DNA of 64,000 bases from Kitasatospora sp. NBC_01287 (lineage in GTDB: Bacteria; Actinomycetota; Actinomycetes; Streptomycetales; Streptomycetaceae): contig NZ_JAPEPB010000001.1 of the NCBI RefSeq assembly GCF_026340565.1, forward strand, positions 4,812,501 to 4,876,500. The letters run 5' to 3'. Within the stretch, counting starts at the first letter, position 1. The number at the start of each line of letters is the position of its first letter. A program made the position numbers and the translations under genes. Of the stretch, positions 31,100 to 37,264 are shown in pieces. The notes below the pieces were generated by a model. That model did no database searches and was not told the DNA's origin. It worked only from the letters and a program-made list of their open reading frames with translations.

Positions 31100-34000
31100 T
31101 CAACCGGCCGTCGCCACCTCGCCCAGCGAGCCGATCCGGCCCAGCAGGTCGACGATCCGCGCCTGCACGTCGGCACTGGTGGAGCGCTCGGCGAGGAAGA
31201 GCACCGTCTCGCCGGTGCGCAGCCGCGGCAGCTCGGCCGGGTCCAGGTCGACCGAGGTGTAGACGACCAGCGGGGTGCGGTGCAGGCGGTCGTTGCTCCG
31301 CAGCCAGTCCAGCAGGCCCAACCGGCGGCGGCGGATCTGCAGCAGGTCCATCACCACCAGGTTGGGCTGCACGCTGCTCGCCTTGGAGACCGCGTCGTTC
31401 TCGGAGACGGCGTGCTCCACGTGCATGCCGCGCCGCTCCAGGCTGCTGGTCAGCGCGGCGGCGATGTCCGGGTCACCCTCCACCAGCAGCACGCGCGCGG
31501 CGTGGTTCTCGCTGTCGCGCGGGGCCAGCGCGCGCAGCAGCACCGCCGGGTCGGCCCCGTACGCGGCGTCCCGGGTGGCCTGGCCGAGCCCCGCGGTGAC
31601 CAGCACCGGGACCCGGCTGTTGAGCGCGGCGGTGCGCAGCGACTGCAGCGCGGTGCGGGTGATCGGGCCGGTCAGCGGGTCGACGAAGAGCGCGGCGGGA
31701 TAGGCGGCGACCTGGGCGTCCACCTCCTCGCGGGAGCGGACTATCACCGGGCGGTAGCCGCGCTCCTGGAGCGCCTGCTTGGTCGACGGGTCGGGCTCGG
31801 GCCAGACCAGCAGGCGGCGCGGGCGGCCGTCGGCGGTCGGGTTGACCATCGTCGGGTAGTCCGGGTACTCGGGCACCCGCGGCGCGGTGTCGGCACCCGG
31901 CACCGCCGGATCGTCCTCGCCGGAGAGCCGGGGCAGCCCGCTCTCGGTGTCCCCGGAACCGGACCCGGACCCGGAGCCGGAGCCCGGGTGGGTCCCCACG
32001 CCAGGGCCGGTGCCGGTTCCGGCGCCGAAGGCGAAGCCGGGGCCGCTGCCTGACGGCCCGTCGACCGCCGCGGGGGGCAGTTCGGCGATCGGCCGCGGCG
32101 GTGTGCGCGACTCGGCGGGCCCGGGTGCCGCGGGAGCGGCGGCGCCGGCCTGCGGGGTCGGGAAGGCGGCCGGGAAAGCGCTCGCGAAGCCGGACGGCCG
32201 CGGCGGGGCCAGCTCGCCCAGCCCGCTGCCCACCGGCACCTGCTGCGGCAGCGGCGGCACGATCGGCGGTGCCGCGGGCACCGGTGGTGCCGACTCGGTG
32301 AGGGCGAGCGCCGCCGAGGGGCCGGCCGCCGCCGGGTCCTCGCCGGCCCGGGCCGACTCCAGTGCGGGCTGCGCGGCCCCCGGGATGCCCAGGCGGCGGC
32401 GCCGCCCGGTCGGCTGCTGCTGCTCGGCGGCCGGACCGGGCGCGGGCAGTGGCGGTGCGGCGGGCAGCGGCGGCAGCGCGTGCTCCAGACCGGGGTAGCG
32501 CGGGGTGTCGAGGTCGGGCACGCCGGGCAGCGCGAGCGCGCCGGCGGGCGGTACCGCAGGGCCCGGCTGCGCGGGCAGCGCCCGCCGGCGGCGTGAGGGC
32601 TGGGCGGGCGGCTGCTCCTCGGCGCTCGGCCCGGGGCCGAGCGCGAACGGGCCGCGGGCCGCTTCGGCCGCCGGCGGGGCCCCTTCAGCAGCGTGCCCCT
32701 GGCTGCTCTGGCTCCCCGGAACGCCCGGTTCGACGGGGCCGGGGCCCAGGGCCAGTGGGCCGCGCCCGGTGCCGCCGTCGGCGCCGGCCTTGCGCGGGCT
32801 CGCGGCCCGGTCCGCCCCGGTGCTCCCGGGGTGCGCTCCGTCGGGCTCCGCGGCGCTGCCGGGCTCGTCCGTCAGGCCCGGCATCTCGGGCAGCACCGCC
32901 GTGTCGGTCTCGCGCGGCACCTGCCGCCCGCCGTTCGCCGCCGACCGCGCGGCCGCGGCGCTGGCCGCCGCCGGGTCGAGCGGCAGCTCCACCACGTAGG
33001 TGGTGCCCGCGTGGTTGGGCAGTTCGTGGGGCTGTAGCACGCCGCCGTGCCGCTCCACCAGTCCGCGCGCGATCGGCACGTGCACCCGGCTGCCGCCCCG
33101 CCCGGGGCCGCGCACCTCGATCCGGGCCACCTCGCCGCGCTGAGCCGCGGCCAGCACCACCATCGGCGCCTGGCCGCCGCCGGTGCCGGGGCCGCCGGAC
33201 AGCTCGGTGCCGCTGACGTCGGCCACCAGGTGGGCGAGCGCCTCGGCCAGCTTCTCGTGGTCGGCGCTCACCTCGACGGCGGCGGCGTGCACCGAGAAGC
33301 GCAGCCGGCCGGGGCCGACCAACTGCCCGGCGAACTCGACCGCGCGCGCGATCAGCTTGTCCAGCGAGGTCTGCGCGCGGTCGAGCGAGTCGCCGTCCTC
33401 GCGGCCCTCGCCGGTGCCGGTCTCCTGCTCGTGGCGCTGGTGGGCCAGCACGCCGTCGACCAGCAGGCCGAACCGGCGGCAGTCGTCGGCCAACGCGCGC
33501 AGCGTCCAGTTCGCCTCCGGCCACAGCTGCCCGGCCGGGTCGCCGGCCAGCGCGTCGATCCGCTGCCGCAGTGCCTCCAGGGCGCCGCTGACCTCGGTCT
33601 CCAGCACCGCCGTCAGGTGGTCGGCGCGGGCGGTCAGGGCCAGCTCCCTGGTCCGGTCGGTGAAGGTCATCACCGCGCCGACCAGCTGGTCGCCGTCGCG
33701 CACCGGAGCCGTCGTCAGGTCGACCGTGACCGCCCGGCCGTCCTTGCGCCAGAGGGTGGCGCCGCGCACCCGGTGCTTGCGGCCCGAGGTGAGGGTGTCG
33801 AGCAGTGCGGACTCGTCGGCGGCCAGCGGGGTGCCGTCGGCGCGGGAGTGCTGGACCAGCGGGTGCAGCTCACGGCCGCCCAGCTCGCTGGCCCTGAAGT
33901 CCAGGATGTGCGCGGCGGCCGGGTTGACCAGCACCACCCGCCCCTCCAGGTCGACCCCGAGCACGCCTTCGGCCGCCGCCCGCAGGATCATCTCGGTCTG

Positions 34001-34492
34001 CTTGTGCTGGCGGCGCAGTTCCGCCTCGACGCCCAGCCGGCTGGAGAGGTCGCGGACCAGGAGCAGCAGCAGGTCGCCGGGGCCGGAGGCGCGCGGGCCG
34101 CCGTCCCGGTAGGGGTCGTACGGGACGAGCGGGGGGAGCGCGTAGCCGCGGCCCTCGCTGCTGTTCTCGTCGGCGAAGTCGTTGCCGGAGACCTCGACCG
34201 GGAAGGTGCTGCCGTCGGTGCGGCGGGCGGTCATCCGCACCGGCCGGTCGGCCTCCTCGCGGTCGCGCGGGGCCGGGCGCATCGAGCCGGGGATCCGGCT
34301 GGGGTCGAAGTCGGGGAGCAGGTCGAGCACGCCCATCCCCACCAGGGAGGTGCCGGGGGTCTGCAGGCTGCGGACGGCGGCCTGGTTGGCGTCCACCACG
34401 GTGCCGTTGCTGTTCACCAGCAGCAGCGCGTCGGGCAACGCGTCGAGTATCGCGGCGAGGCGAGCAGCGCCTCGGATCGGCCTGCTGCTCAC
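31100..34492 (-). CDS. Large PAS / degenerate histidine-kinase / tandem receiver protein
   Basis: A 1130-residue cytoplasmic signalling protein. It has PAS domain 1 (about 15-110, ILDALPDALLLVNSNGTVVD), PAS domain 2 (about 165-290, AAAEGVLGVDLEGRVVLVNP) and a kinase-like region (about 290-510). The H-box and N-box are eroded in that region (no HExR/xP motif; EKLAEALAHLVADVSG), though the end GLVERHGGVLQ is kinase-like. A 370-residue Pro/Ala/Gly linker follows, then two receiver-like domains (about 887-1000, ALFVDPLTG; about 1003-1125, LVVMDLLQI). The second has the phospho-Asp and Thr/Ser but lacks the conserved Lys (LFLAERS). It resembles OsaA-type hybrid proteins of Streptomyces in layout. 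The start GTG 34492 follows AGGAG. Confidence 0.8.
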   Translation of the reverse strand: MSSRPIRGAARLAAILDALPDALLLVNSNGTVVDANQAAVRSLQTPGTSLVGMGVLDLLPDFDPSRIPGSMRPAPRDREEADRPVRMTARRTDGSTFPVEVSGNDFADENSSEGRGYALPPLVPYDPYRDGGPRASGPGDLLLLLVRDLSSRLGVEAELRRQHKQTEMILRAAAEGVLGVDLEGRVVLVNPAAAHILDFRASELGGRELHPLVQHSRADGTPLAADESALLDTLTSGRKHRVRGATLWRKDGRAVTVDLTTAPVRDGDQLVGAVMTFTDRTRELALTARADHLTAVLETEVSGALEALRQRIDALAGDPAGQLWPEANWTLRALADDCRRFGLLVDGVLAHQRHEQETGTGEGREDGDSLDRAQTSLDKLIARAVEFAGQLVGPGRLRFSVHAAAVEVSADHEKLAEALAHLVADVSGTELSGGPGTGGGQAPMVVLAAAQRGEVARIEVRGPGRGGSRVHVPIARGLVERHGGVLQPHELPNHAGTTYVVELPLDPAAASAAAARSAANGGRQVPRETDTAVLPEMPGLTDEPGSAAEPDGAHPGSTGADRAASPRKAGADGGTGRGPLALGPGPVEPGVPGSQSSQGHAAEGAPPAAEAARGPFALGPGPSAEEQPPAQPSRRRRALPAQPGPAVPPAGALALPGVPDLDTPRYPGLEHALPPLPAAPPLPAPGPAAEQQQPTGRRRRLGIPGAAQPALESARAGEDPAAAGPSAALALTESAPPVPAAPPIVPPLPQQVPVGSGLGELAPPRPSGFASAFPAAFPTPQAGAAAPAAPGPAESRTPPRPIAELPPAAVDGPSGSGPGFAFGAGTGTGPGVGTHPGSGSGSGSGSGDTESGLPRLSGEDDPAVPGADTAPRVPEYPDYPTMVNPTADGRPRRLLVWPEPDPSTKQALQERGYRPVIVRSREEVDAQVAAYPAALFVDPLTGPITRTALQSLRTAALNSRVPVLVTAGLGQATRDAAYGADPAVLLRALAPRDSENHAARVLLVEGDPDIAAALTSSLERRGMHVEHAVSENDAVSKASSVQPNLVVMDLLQIRRRRLGLLDWLRSNDRLHRTPLVVYTSVDLDPAELPRLRTGETVLFLAERSTSADVQARIVDLLGRIGSLGEVATAG

Positions 34493-34693
34493 GTCGACAG
34501 GTCTCCTCACGACTTACGACTTGCGGTTCGCGCTCGCGGACCGGGCTGCCTCCGGGGGTTGGAGTATCCCATTGTTTTTGCCGAGAGGACGACCCGCCTA
34601 GTAACGTAAGCGGTGGTTGGTGCCGGAGCCCCGAGCTGTGGCATCATCTCCTGCACGCGGAGCACACCGGAGACGGTGCTGGTCCGAGTGGAT

Positions 34694-34784
34694 GGAGGCT
34701 TCGCCTAGTCCGGTCTATGGCGCCGCACTGCTAATGCGGTTTCGGGGTTATTCCTGATCGAGGGTTCAAATCCCTCAGCCTCCG
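34694..34784 (+). tRNA. tRNA-Ser (anticodon GCU)
   Basis: GGAGGCT pairs with AGCCTCC, with discriminator G. The anticodon arm CCGCA-CTGCTAA-TGCGG shows GCT. A long variable arm (TTTCGGGGTTATTCCTGATC region) and the T-arm GAGGGTTCAAATCCCTC are present. No CCA is encoded. Confidence 0.95.
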
Positions 34785-34792
34785 CCCGATGG

Positions 34793-34822
34793 GAGCCCCG
34801 TCGACTTCGGTCGACGGGGCTC
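34793..34822 (+). terminator. Terminator after tRNA-Ser(GCU)
   Basis: A perfect 13-base stem (GAGCCCCGTCGAC and its complement) closes on a TTCG tetraloop, eight bases after the tRNA. Confidence 0.88.
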
Positions 34823-34871
34823 TCGGCGTCTGTGCGCCCGATCGGTGCTGACCCGCCCGGAACTTATCGAT

Positions 34872-34900
34872 TTCACCCCAGGTCGACGGTCATGTAATGT
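34872..34900 (+). promoter_or_regulatory. Probable promoter of the tRNA-Arg genes
   Basis: TTCACC (34872-34877) and TAATGT (34895-34900) are separated by 17 bases, about 40 bases before the first tRNA-Arg, in a locally AT-richer stretch. This fits the principal sigma factor. Confidence 0.5.
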
Positions 34901-34939
34901 TGTCCCCGCAACGCCCCGGAGGCCCAGCCGCCGGGGCGA

Positions 34940-35012
34940 GCGCTCATAGCTCAACGGATAGAGCACTTGACTACGGATCAAGAGGTTGCAGGTTCGAATC
35001 CTGCTGAGCGCA
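34940..35012 (+). tRNA. tRNA-Arg (anticodon ACG), copy 1
   Basis: A 73-base gene: acceptor GCGCTCA/TGAGCGC with A discriminator, anticodon arm CTTGA-CTACGGA-TCAAG (ACG, read as ICG), and T-arm GCAGGTTCGAATCCTGC. It is followed by CAG, so CCA is not encoded. Confidence 0.95.
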
Positions 35013-35051
35013 CAGTTCCACCGCTCGCGGCTCCCCCTCGGAGCCGTCCGA

Positions 35052-35124
35052 GCGCTCATAGCTCAACGGATAGAGCACTTGACTACGGATCAAGAGGTTG
35101 CAGGTTCGAATCCTGCTGAGCGCA
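35052..35124 (+). tRNA. tRNA-Arg (anticodon ACG), copy 2
   Basis: Identical in all 73 bases to the copy that begins 112 bases upstream. Here the discriminator A is followed by CCA (35125-35127), so this copy may encode its CCA end. The 39 bases between the copies hold no promoter I can see, so the two are probably one transcript. Confidence 0.95.
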
Positions 35125-35134
35125 CCACCTGATC

Positions 35135-35160
35135 GAAGGCCCCTCCCGCGAGGGGCCTTC
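35135..35160 (+). terminator. Terminator after the tRNA-Arg pair
   Basis: GAAGGCCCCT (35135-35144) pairs with AGGGGCCTTC (35151-35160) around CCCGCG, followed by GGCGTTTT. It also faces the convergent MFS gene end at 35180. Confidence 0.88.
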
Positions 35161-35179
35161 GGCGTTTTCCGAGGCCGGT

Positions 35180-36463
35180 TCAGGCCGCTCGGGCCGGCAC
35201 GGTGGCCGGTGCGGCCGGCGCCGTCGGCCAGCGCGCGGTCCACAGGGCCCGGCCGGCGGTCGAGGGCAGCAGGCCGAGGGCGAGCAGGGCGGCGAAGACG
35301 ACCAGCGCACTGCCGGGCGACAGCAGGTCGAGCAGCAGGCCGGCCAGCATGCTGCCGAGCGGTACGCCGAGCATCACGGTCGTCAGGGTGATCGCGATCA
35401 CCCTGCCGCGCAGCCCGTCCGGCACCTGCTGGAAGATCAGCACGTCGATCATCACCCGCAGTGCGGGCAGTGCCAGGTTCATCGCGGCGAGCGCGAGGAA
35501 GACCACCACCGGGCCGCCGGGCAGCAACAGGACGAGCAGCAGCGGGACGCAGAGCCAGGCCGCGCCCAGCAGGAGTCGGCCGGGGCCGGCCAGTCGGTGC
35601 AGTCGCCCCACCAGGAAGGCGCCGCCGATCGCGCCGGCGGCCTCGCCGGCCAGGGTGAGCCCGACGGTGGTGCCGTCGGCGCCGCGCGAGCGGAGCAGCA
35701 CCAGGACCACCAGCGTCATGCCCGAGCCGACCAGGTTCAGCGGGATGGCCGCGCCGAGGGTGGCGCGCAGCAGCGGGCTGCCGAAGAGCAGCCGCAGCGG
35801 GGTGGTGGCCGGGGGGAGCGGTCCGGGCTGATGGCCGGGGTCGGCGTCCGGGTCCGGTGCGGCGGGGGCCGCCGCCCGGGCGGCGGGGGTGCGGGGGAGC
35901 GCGGCCCGGACGGCGGCGAGGGAGAGCAGCGAGCCCAGCGCGGTGCCGAGGATCGGCAGGGGCCGCCCGGCGGCGAAGAGCAGCCCGGCCAGCGGCGGCC
36001 CGAGCAGCGAGGTGCTGCTGCCGCGCAGTTCCTCCTGGGCCAGCGCCTGCCGGAGTTGGGCAGCGGGGACCACCGAGCGGACCGCGAGCATCCGGGACGG
36101 TCCGGCGTAGGCGCTCGCGGCGCCGGTCGCCGCGGCGACCAGCACCGCCTGCCCGAAGGTGAAGTGACCCAGTGCCAGCGCGACCACCACCCCCGCCGCC
36201 GCCAGCAGCCGCACGGTCTCGGCGAGGAGCAGGATCCGGCGCCGGTCGTACCGGTCGGCGACCGCGCCCGCGTGCGGCCCGCAGAGCAGTGCGGCGGTGA
36301 ACTCCACGCTCGCGAAGGCTCCGGCGAGCACCGGTGAGCCGGTCGTGGCGAGCAGCAGCAGGGGATAGGCGGTGTCGGCGATCCGGGTGCCGAGCAGGGC
36401 GGCGGCGGAGCCGGCCCAGAGCAGCTGGAAGCGGCGATTTCGCCGAAGGGGAATGTTCACCAT
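35180..36463 (-). CDS. MFS exporter (EntS/macrolide-efflux-like, 12 TM)
   Basis: A 427-residue major facilitator with about 12 hydrophobic segments. The loop 2-3 signature is GAVADRYDRRRILLLAE. The family feature VPAAQLRQALAQEELRGSST after TM5 and VPDGLRGRVIAI in the second half mark the MFS_3 group of drug and siderophore exporters. A Pro/Asp-rich cytoplasmic loop (APAAPDPDADPGHQPGPLPP) separates the two halves. It is divergent from an ArsR-type regulator, with a TTCAC-N6-GTGAA inverted repeat over its start codon, so it is probably induced by a toxic compound. The start ATG 36463 has AGGAAA upstream; GTG 36460 is an alternative. Confidence 0.88.
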   Translation of the reverse strand: MVNIPLRRNRRFQLLWAGSAAALLGTRIADTAYPLLLLATTGSPVLAGAFASVEFTAALLCGPHAGAVADRYDRRRILLLAETVRLLAAAGVVVALALGHFTFGQAVLVAAATGAASAYAGPSRMLAVRSVVPAAQLRQALAQEELRGSSTSLLGPPLAGLLFAAGRPLPILGTALGSLLSLAAVRAALPRTPAARAAAPAAPDPDADPGHQPGPLPPATTPLRLLFGSPLLRATLGAAIPLNLVGSGMTLVVLVLLRSRGADGTTVGLTLAGEAAGAIGGAFLVGRLHRLAGPGRLLLGAAWLCVPLLLVLLLPGGPVVVFLALAAMNLALPALRVMIDVLIFQQVPDGLRGRVIAITLTTVMLGVPLGSMLAGLLLDLLSPGSALVVFAALLALGLLPSTAGRALWTARWPTAPAAPATVPARAA

Positions 36464-36471
36464 GTTGTGAA
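36456..36471. promoter_or_regulatory. Candidate operator over the MFS start codon
   Basis: TTCAC (36456-36460) and GTGAA (36467-36471) form an inverted repeat, six bases apart, in the AT-richer gap between the exporter and its divergent regulator. The arms are short, so this is tentative. Confidence 0.35.
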
Positions 36472-36527
36472 TGGTTTCCTATGAGTGAGCGATCGCACAA
36501 GCCCTGAACGCCTGCCAGAATGGCCGG

Positions 36528-37157
36528 ATGCTGGAAAGCGCGAAGGAACGCCTGGTCAATGACGCCGCGACGCTCAAGGTGCTCGCCGACCCGCTGCGCC
36601 TGGCGATCCTCGGCGCGCTGGCCAGGCATCAGCCGCGGCCGATGACGGTCAAGGAGCTGGCCGCCGAACTGGAGGAGCCGCCGACCAAGCTCTACCGGCA
36701 CATCAAGCAGCTCGAAGGGGCCGAGCTGATCGCGGTCGCCGGCACCCGCCTGGTCTCCGGGATCGTGGAGAGCCGCTACCAGGTGCGCCAGTCGCAGATC
36801 CAGCTCTCGCCCGAGATCTTCGCCACCGACTCGGGGCACCGCCCGGAGGGGCTGGCGGCCGTGCTCGCTGTGCTGGACCTGGTGCGGCGCGATGCCGAGC
36901 GGGACTTCCTCGGCGACCGGATCGACTTCGGCTCCGCGTCGGAGGAGGAGCCAGGGGTGCCAGGGGTGGGCGGGGCGTTCCGGCAGAGCACCTTCCGGCT
37001 GCGGCCGGAGCAGGCCGTGCGGCTGCGGGACCGGCTGCTGGCGGTGCTGGACGAGGCGGCGCGGGCGGAGGAGGAGGTCGCGGTGCTGCCGGAGGCGGAG
37101 TGCGTCGAGGTGAAGGCCTTCACCATGCTGTACAAGGTCCGGACGGACGCTCCGTAG
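36528..37157 (+). CDS. ArsR/winged-helix transcriptional regulator
   Basis: A 209-residue regulator with an N-terminal winged helix (residues about 8-75): AATLKVLADPLRLAILGALA, MTVKELAAELEEPPTKLYRHI as the recognition helix, then KQLEGAELIAVAGTRLVSG. The C-terminal 120 residues are a helical ligand-binding region with an acidic, Gly/Pro insertion (SASEEEPGVPGVGG). No metal-binding Cys are present, so the effector is organic rather than arsenic. It probably controls the divergent MFS exporter, 64 bases away. No clear ribosome site precedes the ATG at 36528, so translation may be leaderless or weak. Confidence 0.82.
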   Translation: MLESAKERLVNDAATLKVLADPLRLAILGALARHQPRPMTVKELAAELEEPPTKLYRHIKQLEGAELIAVAGTRLVSGIVESRYQVRQSQIQLSPEIFATDSGHRPEGLAAVLAVLDLVRRDAERDFLGDRIDFGSASEEEPGVPGVGGAFRQSTFRLRPEQAVRLRDRLLAVLDEAARAEEEVAVLPEAECVEVKAFTMLYKVRTDAP

Positions 37158-37264
37158 CCGTTGCGGCCGTCCGGGTGGTTGCGGGGGGCCCTGCCGAGTG
37201 GCATCCATGACAGAGCGTTAGATCGTGATTCCTTCTTGTCACATCGTGTGCACAGGAGGGTGTC

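Noticed and set aside
34940-35124. tRNA-Arg pair as an integration site (attL/attR) of a mobile element
   Set aside because: The repeated sequence is the full tRNA gene only 112 bases apart, with no integrase or foreign genes between or beside the copies.
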